DNA of 64,000 nt from the NCBI RefSeq assembly GCF_003201675.2, contig NZ_CP029287.2, forward strand, positions 620,001 to 684,000. Direction: 5' to 3'. The notes beneath the pieces are model-generated. The model saw nothing but the letters and a program-made list of their open reading frames with translations, searched no databases and had not been told where the DNA came from. This stretch comes from Metallosphaera hakonensis JCM 8857 = DSM 7519. Its GTDB lineage: Archaea > Thermoproteota > Thermoprotei_A > Sulfolobales > Sulfolobaceae. Of this stretch, positions 35,936 to 44,552 are shown one piece after another. The first letter of the stretch is position 1. Each line of letters opens with the position of its first letter. Both the position numbers and the translations under genes were made by a program.

Positions 35936-37078
35936 GTACAGCAGAGGTCTCCTGTCCACAGGCTCTAAGGGCAGTCCCGACCCCGTATGAAGAATATTTA
36001 GAGAAGCGTTATAATCACGATCTATGGACCAACCGCAGTTGGGACAAGCAAACACGCGGTCTGCTAGGGACAGATCTTTCTTCACGTATCCACACCTAGC
36101 ACACGTCTTCGAAGTGTACGCTGGGTTCACTTTCACCACCCTCCTACCGGCTCTTTCAGCCTTGTAGGAGAGGTAGCTCATGAACCTGGAAAGGTTGGAG
36201 TGAAGGATATGCTTCCTCAAAGTTTTACTCTCGCTATCCTCTACCATCTCCTTCACGTCTAGATCTTCCACATAGACCTCGTCGTACTGTTCAACCAACC
36301 ACGAAGTTACCTTATGAATGAAATCGCTCATCAGATTCTTCGCGTGCTCGTGTAGTTTAACCAATTTCTCTCTGACCTTCTCATAGTTCCTCGACCCCCT
36401 CTTCTTCCTCGATAATGACCTTTGCAGGATCTTCATCCCCCTCTCAACCTTGTCGAAAACCTTAGGGTTCTCTAGTACAACCCCGTCTGAAGTGGTTACT
36501 AGCTTATCAACTCCCAGATCTACCCCCACCACTTTCCCAGCCTTGTCAAGGTGTTTCTTCTCAACCTCAACCTGAAATACCGCATACCAACCAGTGGCAC
36601 TCTTCTTTATTATTACTCCCTTTACCTTACCTTCCAAAGGCCTGTGGAAGAGGACTCTCATCTCACCTATTTTTGAGAGGATTAGTTTGTCTCCCTCCAC
36701 TTTGAAACCAGACTGGTTGTAATTGATGATCTTCATGATCTTCTTATGCCTCAATTTCCCAACTTTCTTCCCTTTCCTCTTCAGTTCGTGAAGAGCGTTG
36801 ATGTTGTACCATAGCTGGTTGTTCACCATCTGAAGAGCTTTGGAGTAAACTAGGTCTTTCCCATCTATTTTCAACCCTTTCAACATGTCCTGCGTGTCCT
36901 CAGGGGTTATCTTTCTTCCCTCCTTTCTTGCATTATTTACTGCATCTAACAACGCGTTGTACACTTTAGCTTCAATTTGCATAACCTTGAGGAATTTTTC
37001 CTCTACTTCTTTCGTTGGGTAAATCCTGTACTTGAACGAGAGTTGAATTGTATTATTCTTTCCCTTGGCTCTCCACAT
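35852..37078 (-). CDS. tnpB: TnpB RNA-guided nuclease (IS200/IS605)
   Basis: A 408-residue TnpB. The RuvC-like core is complete: VVGVDLGVDKLVT near residue 190 (Asp), VYVEDLDVKEM near residue 272 (Glu) and DRDYNASLNI near the C-terminus (Asp). The zinc ribbon has CARCGYVKKD and CPNCGWSID. The N-terminus KYRIYPTKEVEEKFLKVMQ is the usual RNA-binding start. TnpB cuts DNA guided by the omega RNA and helps maintain its element. It overlaps tnpA by 26 bases. Confidence 0.92.
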   Translation of the reverse strand: MWRAKGKNNTIQLSFKYRIYPTKEVEEKFLKVMQIEAKVYNALLDAVNNARKEGRKITPEDTQDMLKGLKIDGKDLVYSKALQMVNNQLWYNINALHELKRKGKKVGKLRHKKIMKIINYNQSGFKVEGDKLILSKIGEMRVLFHRPLEGKVKGVIIKKSATGWYAVFQVEVEKKHLDKAGKVVGVDLGVDKLVTTSDGVVLENPKVFDKVERGMKILQRSLSRKKRGSRNYEKVREKLVKLHEHAKNLMSDFIHKVTSWLVEQYDEVYVEDLDVKEMVEDSESKTLRKHILHSNLSRFMSYLSYKAERAGRRVVKVNPAYTSKTCARCGYVKKDLSLADRVFACPNCGWSIDRDYNASLNILHTGSGLPLEPVDRRPLLYIPFSEGVYSKFPGRSRKSPSRGGDAPS

Positions 37079-37448
37079 ACTTTCTCAACACCTCTAGCGT
37101 TACCTGTCCACTTGTCGCTAGGAAATATGATGGAGACCAGAAGTGTCCTTTCCACAATTTCTCCTTCACTTGTGGGAATTTTCTCTGTATTTCCCTAGAG
37201 GTAATGGTCTTGATGGCGTTTACGTATCTGGGTATGTTCAAGGTTGGTTTCGCCTTGAATAACATGTGAAAGTGATCCTTATCCACACCAATGTCCATGA
37301 CTTCAACTTCAAACGTCTCGCTTATCCCCTGGATTTGTTCTTTTAGAAAATTGATTATTTCCTCGCTCTCGAACACCTTCCTGCGGTACTTCACCACTTG
37401 GACATAGTGATAGTAAAGAGCGTAAACCGAGTGCGACCCTCTGTCCAA
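37053..37448 (-). CDS. tnpA: TnpA, Y1 HUH transposase (IS200/IS605)
   Basis: A 131-residue single-strand transposase. The HUH motif is DHFHMLFKA near residue 69, and the nucleophile Tyr lies in the C-terminal helix (EVLRKYVESQ). The N-terminus HSVYALYYHYVQVVKYRRKVF is typical of IS200 TnpA. The protein would excise and insert the element as single-stranded DNA, recognising the end hairpins. Length is normal, so it is probably functional. Confidence 0.92.
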   Translation of the reverse strand: MDRGSHSVYALYYHYVQVVKYRRKVFESEEIINFLKEQIQGISETFEVEVMDIGVDKDHFHMLFKAKPTLNIPRYVNAIKTITSREIQRKFPQVKEKLWKGHFWSPSYFLATSGQVTLEVLRKYVESQGKE

Positions 37449-37499
37449 TCTGTACCGCGTAATTACGCTAGTTTTTTGATAACTATAAAAATGTTTCTA

Positions 37500-37550
37500 T
37501 AAGGGGGCTATCCATCCCTCACGGAAGGGGACTTTCGCCCCCTTAACCCC
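37500..37550 (-). repeat. IS200/IS605 left-end hairpin
   Basis: TAAGGGGGC (37500-37508) pairs with GCCCCCTTA (37537-37545). The interior has CTATCCATCCC and AACCCC follows. It is nearly the same as the hairpin at 20307-20350, marking the left end recognised by TnpA. Confidence 0.8.
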
Positions 37551-37672
37551 ATAAGGTTAAAGTTATGTTTGGATAGAATATCTCATGCTTCCTATGATGA
37601 ACGCACTGACCAACTAATTTATATAGGGCGATTTCAAAGATTGAAATAACAAATCCGTGTGAGTCGAGATAT

Positions 37673-38146
37673 ATGGATGAAAAGATAGGAAACTTAAAAG
37701 GCGGAATGGAAAACGTGAATGTGACCGCCCGTGTTTTAGAAGTGGGTGATCAAAAGGTCGTTCAGACAAAGAACGGACCTAGAACAATACGCGAAGTGAT
37801 GGTTGGAGACGACACAGGTAGAGTTAAGCTCACCTTGTGGGGGAGTCAAGGAGATGAAGTTAAGGAAGGACAGATAATCAAGGTCGAGAACGCCTGGACC
37901 ACTGTTTTTAAAGGTCAGGTCCAGCTTAATGCAGGTAGCAGATCCAAGATAAGCGAGTCGGCCGAGGAGTCAATTCCAGAAGCTGATCAAGTTCCTGAAT
38001 CTACACCCACAGACGATTCGCCTCCTAGAAGAGGTGGGTTCAGAGGCAGAGGTGGAGGAAGAAGGAACTACGGCGGAGGCTACGGTGGCTTCGGCGGTGG
38101 CGGCTACAGAAGGAGGCCTAGAGAAGGCGGAGAGGAAGAAGAGTGA
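37673..38146 (+). CDS. ssb: Single-stranded DNA-binding protein, OB fold
   Basis: A 157-residue Sulfolobus-type SSB. One OB fold spans residues about 1-105 ([20 protein letters not shown], then [14 protein letters not shown]). The flexible tail is rich in Gly and Arg ([20 protein letters not shown]) and ends acidic (EGGEEEE), the part that binds partner proteins. It protects single-stranded DNA in replication and repair. A TATA-like AATTTATATAGG at 37616-37627 gives a leader of about 26 bases. Its stop overlaps the next gene's GTG start. Confidence 0.95.
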   Translation: MDEKIGNLKGGMENVNVTARVLEVGDQKVVQTKNGPRTIREVMVGDDTGRVKLTLWGSQGDEVKEGQIIKVENAWTTVFKGQVQLNAGSRSKISESAEESIPEADQVPESTPTDDSPPRRGGFRGRGGGRRNYGGGYGGFGGGGYRRRPREGGEEEE

Positions 38147-38481
38147 ACTTCGAAGAAGATAGAGAACCCCATGAAGATCATGAGCACTTTCAACCTTCTC
38201 TAGATTACGAGTCAATAAAGGACAAGAAACCCAGGAGAGAAGGGGAATACATAGAGAAAAGTGAGGACGGAGAGAAGTTCATCATAAAATTAGACGAGGA
38301 GAAGGTCTACGAGGTAGCAGCTGTAGCGTATTACATATGGGCTATGTGTGACGGAGAGAAGACTGTAGGGGATATAATCCAGGAGATCAGTCAGGAAGCA
38401 CAGGTCGATGAAACTCAAATTAGAGGCCCTATAGTGGCAGTCCTAGAACAACTTCAAGACGCAGCCCTGATAACCATTTAA
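38143..38481 (+). CDS. PqqD-like small protein
   Basis: A 112-residue protein. After an acidic, probably disordered N-terminus ([14 protein letters not shown]), the rest matches the PqqD winged-helix fold: [28 protein letters not shown] and QLQDAALI. PqqD proteins present peptides to radical SAM enzymes, but archaeal relatives fused or linked to other systems are common. No peptide-maturation enzyme is nearby. The GTG start overlaps the ssb stop by 4 bases, implying co-translation with SSB. Confidence 0.7.
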   Translation: MNFEEDREPHEDHEHFQPSLDYESIKDKKPRREGEYIEKSEDGEKFIIKLDEEKVYEVAAVAYYIWAMCDGEKTVGDIIQEISQEAQVDETQIRGPIVAVLEQLQDAALITI

Positions 38482-38505
38482 AAGTTTATTTTGTCTATTT
38501 TTCTT

Positions 38506-40152
38506 ATGCGAAATTTTGTGCCAGAAGAGAATTTGCCCAGCCCTGAGCAGGCTTTTAGTCTTCTTGTGGGCAACATACCTCCTAAAATTAAGGTCGCTAA
38601 CGTCGATATACTCGACGCTGTCGGGAAGATAACTGCTTCTCCAGTTTTTGCAAGGATAGATTATCCCCCATTCTCAAGATCTACAGTGGATGGTTATGCA
38701 CTGAAATCTAGCTCCACACCAGGAAAATTAAAAGTAGTTGACAAAATTTCTATAGGTGAGTGGAAGGATTTAAGGATCAAGGAAGATGAGGCCGTAGAGG
38801 TTGACACTGGATCCCCAATTCCACTTGGGGCAGATGCTGTCATAAAGATCGAAGAAACCAAACGAGAGGACCAATATCTTGTCTTAGATAGGAAAGTTAG
38901 ATTTGGGGCGAATGTGGCTTGGGTGGGAAGTGACATACCCCAGGAAACTGAGATTCTAGGTAAGTTTCATGAGATCTTGCCTGAGGATATCGGAACCTTG
39001 GCCTCGCTGGGTATAAAGAGCATTGACATCATAGAACCACCTAGTGTCTATATAATAGCTACGGGAGACGAACTGATTCAACCTGGGGATAAGCTTGTGC
39101 CTGGGAAAATTTACGAAAGTAACATTCACTTCCTAGCGTCACGCCTCAAACAACTTAAATGCAAGATTGCTGGGATGGAACTTTTGCCTGACGACAAGGA
39201 GAAGATCTCTCTCTCCTTGAGGAGAGCCGTAGAGACCGCGGATATAGTGATAACCACTGGAGGAACAAGCGCTGGAGAGAAGGATTACGTTCATCAAGCC
39301 ATTAGGGAGATGGGAAAAATTGTGATTCAAGGAATAAATACTAAACCTGGGAAACCAACTATTCTTGGGGAGATTAAGGGAAAACCTGTGTTCGGTCTAT
39401 CAGGAAACATTGTGGCTACAATCATGATATTTGATCAGTTGGTTGCTAGATATGTGGAGAAAGCCTCTGGAAAATCAGACGTAAAGAGGTATTCTTTTCA
39501 CGATAGAGTTAAGGCAACCGCCATCTTACCAATCCAGGCTGATAAGTATAGGACTACCAATATTCCTGTCTACCTCCTCAGGGATCAGAGAGGTTTCTTC
39601 GCGGTCCCGGTTCCCTTTGATAGCTATATGGTAGGAACCTTTTCCAGCTCGGACGGATATGTGACCTTATCTCCAGGGACCCTCATCAATGAGGGAGATA
39701 TGGTAGAGGTGTTCGTGAAGAGCATCGATAAGAGACCCTTAGTCCTGGGGGAAGAACATCCTGCCCTAAGGGGATTGGACCTCAGGAAAATCTTGCTGGG
39801 GACCGTTCCCGCATGTGCCGCCTTAAAATATAACGTGGGGGACGTTCTAATCGTGAGCGATTTGCTGTGCAACAAAGTTAAGGACTCCCTTGAGATTAAA
39901 CGGTGGATACTCGAAAGCGGTGAGGGTGACAATATAGGTTACCACGAGTGGATAGGAATGAGTAAACTCGTTAGTGATCCTGCAGTTAAATTGAAATCGC
40001 CATCCACTGCAAAACTTTTCCTGGGTAAGGGAAAGGTTATAGCACCAGAAGGATATATTCAGGGAACCAGACTAACTCAAGAGACCCTCAGGGTAGTTAT
40101 CAGGAATAAGGATCTGCAATTCTTGCAAGGAATATTTTCGGAAAATACCTAG
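38506..40152 (+). CDS. moeA: Molybdopterin molybdenumtransferase MoeA with shortened C-terminal domain
   Basis: A 548-residue protein. Residues 1 to about 405 are MoeA: SRSTVDGYALKS, SIDIIEPPSVYIIATGDELI, VITTGGTSAGEKDYV and GLSGNIVATIM. It inserts molybdate or tungstate into adenylated molybdopterin. The remaining 140 residues resemble only part of the periplasmic-binding-like (PBP) domain that archaeal MoeA proteins often carry, ending GYIQGTRLTQETLRVVI. This tail is shorter than usual. ATG 38506 was preferred over an in-frame TTG at 38491; a TATA-like AAAGTTTATTTT precedes it. Confidence 0.88.
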   Translation: MRNFVPEENLPSPEQAFSLLVGNIPPKIKVANVDILDAVGKITASPVFARIDYPPFSRSTVDGYALKSSSTPGKLKVVDKISIGEWKDLRIKEDEAVEVDTGSPIPLGADAVIKIEETKREDQYLVLDRKVRFGANVAWVGSDIPQETEILGKFHEILPEDIGTLASLGIKSIDIIEPPSVYIIATGDELIQPGDKLVPGKIYESNIHFLASRLKQLKCKIAGMELLPDDKEKISLSLRRAVETADIVITTGGTSAGEKDYVHQAIREMGKIVIQGINTKPGKPTILGEIKGKPVFGLSGNIVATIMIFDQLVARYVEKASGKSDVKRYSFHDRVKATAILPIQADKYRTTNIPVYLLRDQRGFFAVPVPFDSYMVGTFSSSDGYVTLSPGTLINEGDMVEVFVKSIDKRPLVLGEEHPALRGLDLRKILLGTVPACAALKYNVGDVLIVSDLLCNKVKDSLEIKRWILESGEGDNIGYHEWIGMSKLVSDPAVKLKSPSTAKLFLGKGKVIAPEGYIQGTRLTQETLRVVIRNKDLQFLQGIFSENT

Positions 40153-40191
40153 TTAGAAAAGCCTTTTACTTCTATACAATATCTGTCGAGT

Positions 40192-41127
40192 ATGCGTTCA
40201 GTGAGAGCCATAGCTTTCTCATCCTCTGCTAATCTTGGGGCAGGTTACGACATTCTTTCGATGGCCCATATGGCCTTTAGCGATACCGTATACGCAGAAA
40301 TAGTGAGCAGAGGAGAAAGGAAAGTTATCATAGAGTCTGAATCGGCTTTACCTGTGGATCCGGATAGGAATGCAGCCGGGGCTCCAGCTAAGGCAGTACT
40401 ATCTGAATTTGGTCTAGACTACGTGATCAAGATCAGGGTAATTAAGGGTATACCTTTCGGACTAGGGCTTGGTAGCAGCGGAGCGTCGGCGGTTGCATCG
40501 GTAGCTGCATTGAACAAATTACTCGATCTCAATTTGTCCTTAGAGGATATAGTTAGGTTTGCAGTATTAGGTGAGAAGGCAGTAAGTGGTTCCCCTCATC
40601 CAGATAATGTCGCCGCTAGTACCTTTGGAGGAGTAGTGGCAGTGACTTCACATAATCCCATAAAGGTTTCGAAAATCCCAGTGAACCTAGACTTCAGGGT
40701 AGCACTCGTCATCCCTAGGGTAAACACCGGTGAGGGTAAGACAAAGAAGGCTAGAGAACTAGTACCACAGATGATAGAGATTTCGAAAATGGTCGAGAAT
40801 TCAAGGTATCTATCGTCCTTCATATTGGGCCTGACCCAAGGCAACAGGGAGCTGGTCAAATATGGACTAAACGATAGTATCGTGGAAAAATCTAGGGAAC
40901 CCATGTATCCCCATTATCCAAAAATAAGGGAGATAGCCCTGAAACACGATGCGGTAGGTGTGTGCGTAAGTGGGGCAGGACCTACAACGTTGCTATTGTA
41001 CGACAACAAGACGGACCTTGAGTCAATAAAGAGAGAGGTCAGCCATACCTGTGAGCAGTTTGGCTTCATTTGCCAATTGGTTTCCACAGAGATAGGTGGG
41101 GGTGTGAGAGTTGAGGGACTCAACTAA
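40192..41127 (+). CDS. thrB: Homoserine kinase
   Basis: A 311-residue GHMP kinase. Motif 1 ANLGAGYDILSMA is near residue 14, the ATP-binding loop PFGLGLGSSGASAVASVAAL is near residue 90, and the third motif GVCVSGAGPTTLLL is near residue 260. It phosphorylates homoserine on the way to threonine and, in archaea, methionine. It overlaps the next gene, a cystathionine synthase/lyase, by 17 bases, which supports a homoserine branch-point operon. Confidence 0.9.
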   Translation: MRSVRAIAFSSSANLGAGYDILSMAHMAFSDTVYAEIVSRGERKVIIESESALPVDPDRNAAGAPAKAVLSEFGLDYVIKIRVIKGIPFGLGLGSSGASAVASVAALNKLLDLNLSLEDIVRFAVLGEKAVSGSPHPDNVAASTFGGVVAVTSHNPIKVSKIPVNLDFRVALVIPRVNTGEGKTKKARELVPQMIEISKMVENSRYLSSFILGLTQGNRELVKYGLNDSIVEKSREPMYPHYPKIREIALKHDAVGVCVSGAGPTTLLLYDNKTDLESIKREVSHTCEQFGFICQLVSTEIGGGVRVEGLN

Positions 41128-42235
41128 ATCAGTGAAGGAATCGATTGATCCCACTACCGGGGCAATAACCACTCCAATATATCAAACGTCGGCTTTTCTC
41201 TATCCGGAGGGAGAGAAATATAGATACTCTAGAGAGGTAAATCCTACTGTCTTGGAACTCGGAAAGAAGATAGCTGAACTTGAGGAAGCAGAGGCAGGAT
41301 TAGCGTTTTCTTCAGGTATGGGGGCTATCTCGACTACTCTATTGACCCTACTTAGACCCGGTAAAAGGCTTTTAGTACACTTGGATATGTTTGGGAGGAG
41401 TCTCAGATTCGCAAAGGACTACCTAACGTCCTGGGGCGTAAAGGTCGATGTGTCTCCACCCAAAGATAAGGACATGATGGAGATGCTCGGCAAAGGGTAT
41501 GACGTTGTTATGATTGAGAGCATAACGAATCCGCTTCTTAGGGTCATTGATGTAGAGAGTATTGGAAAGATTTGCGCAGAGACAGGTACAACGTTATTAG
41601 TGGATTCGACTTTTGCAACCCCCATAAACCAGAAACCTCTGCTGTATAACGCCTCATTAGTTATCCATAGTGCCTCTAAGTTCCTAGCTGGGCATAACGA
41701 TGTAATAACTGGTCTCATTGCAGGTAAGGGCGTACTTGTTAGAGAAATAGACCAAATGAGAAGGACTTTGGGTACGTCCCTTGACCCGCATCCCGCATAC
41801 CTCACCATAAGGGGAATGAAGACCCTTAAAATAAGAATGGATGTAATAAATAGGAATGCCTTGGAGATCGCAGAGTTCCTTGAGAGCCATCCCAAGGTTT
41901 CTAAGGTGTATTATCCAGGACTGAAGAGTCACGAGAGTCACAGCGTGGCCAGAAAGGTTCTAAAGGGCTATGGTGGAGTTGTAAGTTTCGAAGTTAAGGG
42001 AGGCAGCGAGCAAGCGTTAAAGGTAATGAAGTCCACTTCGGTCATAATACCTGCCCAGAGCCTGGGTGGAGTAAACTCTCTAATCTCCCACCCTGCTACC
42101 ATGAGTCATAGAACACTTTCGCCAGAGGAGAGAAAAGCCTCAGGGATTACGGATTCTCTTTTGAGACTGTCGGTAGGTATAGAGGACGTAGAGGACCTTA
42201 TCGAAGATCTAGACAAAGCCTTAGAGAAAATATAG
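41111..42235 (+). CDS. Cystathionine gamma-synthase/lyase family PLP enzyme
   Basis: A 374-residue enzyme of the Cys/Met metabolism PLP-dependent family. The PLP lysine is in VIHSASKFLAGHNDVITG near residue 194. Other signatures are FSSGMGAISTTLL and a C-terminal VNSLISHPATMSHRTL. The synthase and lyase activities cannot be told apart from sequence; the overlap with homoserine kinase favours synthesis of cystathionine or homocysteine from phosphohomoserine. The start ATG lies within thrB. Confidence 0.87.
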   Translation: MRDSTKSVKESIDPTTGAITTPIYQTSAFLYPEGEKYRYSREVNPTVLELGKKIAELEEAEAGLAFSSGMGAISTTLLTLLRPGKRLLVHLDMFGRSLRFAKDYLTSWGVKVDVSPPKDKDMMEMLGKGYDVVMIESITNPLLRVIDVESIGKICAETGTTLLVDSTFATPINQKPLLYNASLVIHSASKFLAGHNDVITGLIAGKGVLVREIDQMRRTLGTSLDPHPAYLTIRGMKTLKIRMDVINRNALEIAEFLESHPKVSKVYYPGLKSHESHSVARKVLKGYGGVVSFEVKGGSEQALKVMKSTSVIIPAQSLGGVNSLISHPATMSHRTLSPEERKASGITDSLLRLSVGIEDVEDLIEDLDKALEKI

Positions 42236-42317
42236 ATATCCAGATATCCAGTTCTCGTATCACCGGTTGATGGATTTTATGGGAAGATTTATTTCCTCGT
42301 TTCAAGAGGGATAAAAA

Positions 42318-42366
42318 GCCATACCTAGCCTACAGCCGCGGAACCACGGCAGAGTGAAGCTAGGGC
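42318..42366 (+). ncRNA. Candidate small structured RNA or terminator between convergent genes
   Basis: A compact, GC-rich nested hairpin lies between the cystathionine enzyme and sdhD. CCTAGC (42324-42329) pairs with GCTAGG (42359-42364). Inside, GCCG (42335-42338) pairs with CGGC (42347-42350) around CGGAACCA, and GCC/GGC may add an outer pair. A TATA-like AGATTTATTT (42284-42293) lies about 26 bases before a start near 42314, and a T-rich stretch follows. It may be a short RNA or a shared terminator; orientation is unproven. Confidence 0.35.
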
Positions 42367-42372
42367 CTCCTC

Positions 42373-42717
42373 TTATTTCTTTGGAGAGGAGTCAGACTTA
42401 ATCTTTAGAAGGAAGTCCTTAATCGTAGACATGTCATCGATAGCGTGTGGTTCGTCCGTCCTAATCCACATTATTCCCCCAGCAGCGTCTACAACTTCCC
42501 CATGTAATTTGAGGTCCTTTAACTTCTCTTTCCAGTTAAAGGGAATTTTGGAAATTACCAGTACGTAGAGCTCTCCAGTATTTCTTAGGTGTATCTTTCC
42601 CCAGAACAAGTCTTGTACCTTATATTCGGCTTCCTTGGCGAAGGGCTCTTTTCCAGGCCTCTCGGAAACTTCTCTCCAAGCTCCCATCTCTCCACCAATT
42701 TTACTTATTTCTATCAT
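42373..42717 (-). CDS. sdhD: Succinate dehydrogenase subunit D (Sulfolobus type)
   Basis: A 114-residue protein without clear membrane spans, found last in the sdhABCD operon. Sulfolobus succinate:quinone reductases have an unusual small fourth subunit, and this matches it in size and place. Sequence motifs are not diagnostic. It overlaps sdhC by 4 bases. Confidence 0.8.
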   Translation of the reverse strand: MIEISKIGGEMGAWREVSERPGKEPFAKEAEYKVQDLFWGKIHLRNTGELYVLVISKIPFNWKEKLKDLKLHGEVVDAAGGIMWIRTDEPHAIDDMSTIKDFLLKIKSDSSPKK

Positions 42718-43586
42718 GTTATTCCCCTCTCCTCCAAGGCCTTCATGGCTATTTTGCTCAAACCTAGTTCCTTAGGGCTAATTCCGAAGGAGATAGCTAA
42801 GAGTTGCGTAACATACATAGTTGGTAAAGTCCAGCTAGTCTTAAACTCCTCCATAACCTTGAACTGGGTCACGTCTAATTGAAGATGACACAGGCTACAT
42901 GGATGGATCATGATATCAGCCCCAGCGGTCCTAGCTGAAGATAGTACGTTGTAGGCTAGTTTCAATCCTCCCTTAGGATTACTCCCCATCAATGGGAAAC
43001 CACAACATGCAGTGGCCATTGGAAACCTCACTGGGGTTGCGCCAGTGGCGGAAACTAGATCTTCCAGGCTATGGGGTTTGTACGCGGACTCGAAACCCAT
43101 GATCTGTTCAGGCCTTAGCATTTGACATCCGTAGTAGGTCCCAACTTTAAGCTGAGATAGGGGCCTGGTAACGTGAGACTTTATCTTCTCAACCCCTACG
43201 TCTCTGACCAAAACCCACACTATATGTTCCGCGTCCACGGTGCCCTTGTATTCTATTGAGGCCTCCTTTAATCTGCTATCAACTTCTTTTCTCAATTCCT
43301 TGTTCTCCTTGTAATTATTGACTGCAAGCCTGTGACTTTGTAGGCAAACGCTACACGGAGTTGCCATCTTGCTAAGTCCCATCTTCTCCACCTTCGAGAG
43401 ATTCCTAAGATTGAGCGACGCGTGGGCTTTCTCGTCGTATTCGTCTAGGAAGCCCCCTCCGCAACAGTTCCAATCCTCTACTTCAACGAGCTCTAAACCT
43501 AGAACCTCTGCTACCTTTTTAGTAGCTATATCCACGTCCTTTGAGAGACCGTGGGTGGCGCATCCAGGATAATAGGCTACTTTCAT
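42714..43586 (-). CDS. sdhC: Succinate dehydrogenase subunit C, cysteine-rich (HdrB-like)
   Basis: A 290-residue protein with two CCG-domain cysteine clusters: YYPGCATHG with DWNCCGGGF and PCSVCLQSH, then YYGCQMLRP with [10 protein letters not shown] and [10 protein letters not shown]. These resemble heterodisulfide reductase subunit B and probably bind an unusual Fe-S centre. It replaces the usual membrane-spanning cytochrome b subunit, so the complex is peripherally bound. Overlaps with sdhB and sdhD indicate one operon. Confidence 0.92.
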   Translation of the reverse strand: MKVAYYPGCATHGLSKDVDIATKKVAEVLGLELVEVEDWNCCGGGFLDEYDEKAHASLNLRNLSKVEKMGLSKMATPCSVCLQSHRLAVNNYKENKELRKEVDSRLKEASIEYKGTVDAEHIVWVLVRDVGVEKIKSHVTRPLSQLKVGTYYGCQMLRPEQIMGFESAYKPHSLEDLVSATGATPVRFPMATACCGFPLMGSNPKGGLKLAYNVLSSARTAGADIMIHPCSLCHLQLDVTQFKVMEEFKTSWTLPTMYVTQLLAISFGISPKELGLSKIAMKALEERGIT

Positions 43587-44551
43587 TCCTTTTCACCCAT
43601 TAATTTCTGAATCTGAGCAATTTCACTTACCTTCTTCTCCTTAATTAATGCGAAACTCATTTTTCCGTTTCTCATTGTATACAACATATCAGTTATTGCG
43701 GTTGCAAGACCATATGTGGTAAGGTAAACCTTAGCCTCCTCTAATTTTCCTGTGTCTCTTATGCTCTCGTAAATTGCCCTGACGTGCTTTTCACCGGTTT
43801 TAACTACTTCCGTTTTGTCCTTTAGGAACCTTGTTTGGGCCCTAGTCTTCTTTATGGTGGTCACTGGTTCCACGTCCCTTGGACAGACGTTAAAGCACTG
43901 GTAACAGTAAGTGCACCTCCACGCGCTATCTCCTAGGATTTTCAACCTTTCATCGTAGATAGTATCCCTGGGATCTGCGAGGAACCTATAACCCTTAGCG
44001 TGAGCTGCGGGTCCTAGAAACTTGGAATCTATCCTGACAGCTGGGCAAGATGAAACGCAAAGACCGCACCATATACATTGGGCAAACTTCCATAACTCCT
44101 TTTGATCCTCAGGCCTTAGTCTGCTCTCAGCGTTTCCTTTCAAGACCTCCTCGCTAGGATAAAGTCTGGGCTTGACTGTAAACATCCGGGCATAGAAATC
44201 ATCCATGTCAACTATTAGATCCTTTTCGACTTTGAAGAAGTCCATGGGTTCCACTGTTATTTGGTTCGATCCGTATTTCTTGACCATGTCTAAGGCCAAG
44301 GTTTTACACGCCAACCTGGGCTCTCCGTTAATTTTCATTGCGCAGCTTCCGCAAACTGCCATGTGACAAGAGGCCCTGTAGGCAATGGTCGGATCTTGCT
44401 CGGTCTTCACTCTTCGCAAGACCTCTGTCATTTGTGTGAACCTATCGACCGAGAGCTTGTATTCGCTCCAGTACTCTCCCTTCTCCTGGTTGTACCTCTT
44501 TACCTTTATGACAACTTCCGTTTGTTCCAAGTTAGATTGTTCCTGGACCAT
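43583..44551 (-). CDS. sdhB: Succinate dehydrogenase iron-sulfur subunit
   Basis: A 322-residue protein, longer than bacterial SdhB. The 2Fe-2S ferredoxin part has [22 protein letters not shown] near residue 60. The other clusters are in [14 protein letters not shown] and [14 protein letters not shown]. It passes electrons from the flavoprotein to the C subunit and quinone. It follows sdhA by one base and overlaps sdhC by 4 bases. Confidence 0.95.
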   Translation of the reverse strand: MVQEQSNLEQTEVVIKVKRYNQEKGEYWSEYKLSVDRFTQMTEVLRRVKTEQDPTIAYRASCHMAVCGSCAMKINGEPRLACKTLALDMVKKYGSNQITVEPMDFFKVEKDLIVDMDDFYARMFTVKPRLYPSEEVLKGNAESRLRPEDQKELWKFAQCIWCGLCVSSCPAVRIDSKFLGPAAHAKGYRFLADPRDTIYDERLKILGDSAWRCTYCYQCFNVCPRDVEPVTTIKKTRAQTRFLKDKTEVVKTGEKHVRAIYESIRDTGKLEEAKVYLTTYGLATAITDMLYTMRNGKMSFALIKEKKVSEIAQIQKLMGEKE

Positions 44552-44552
44552 C

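Larger units (their letters stand above)
35838..37552 (-). mobile_element. Complete IS200/IS605-family element (tnpA-tnpB)
   Basis: The element contains tnpA and tnpB in the same direction with overlapping ends. Its left end hairpin is AAGGGGGC (37501-37508) / GCCCCCTT (37537-37544). Its right end hairpin is CCCCG (35844-35848) / CGGGG (35858-35862), next to the tnpB stop. No terminal inverted repeats are expected for this family. Both enzymes look intact, so the element may be mobile. Boundaries are approximate by a few bases to tens of bases. Confidence 0.8.

Noticed and set aside
37590-37612. ATGATGA followed by CTGA at about 37594-37606, as a C/D-box RNA
   Set aside because: Only 5 bases separate the boxes, too few for a guide, and no second box pair is present.
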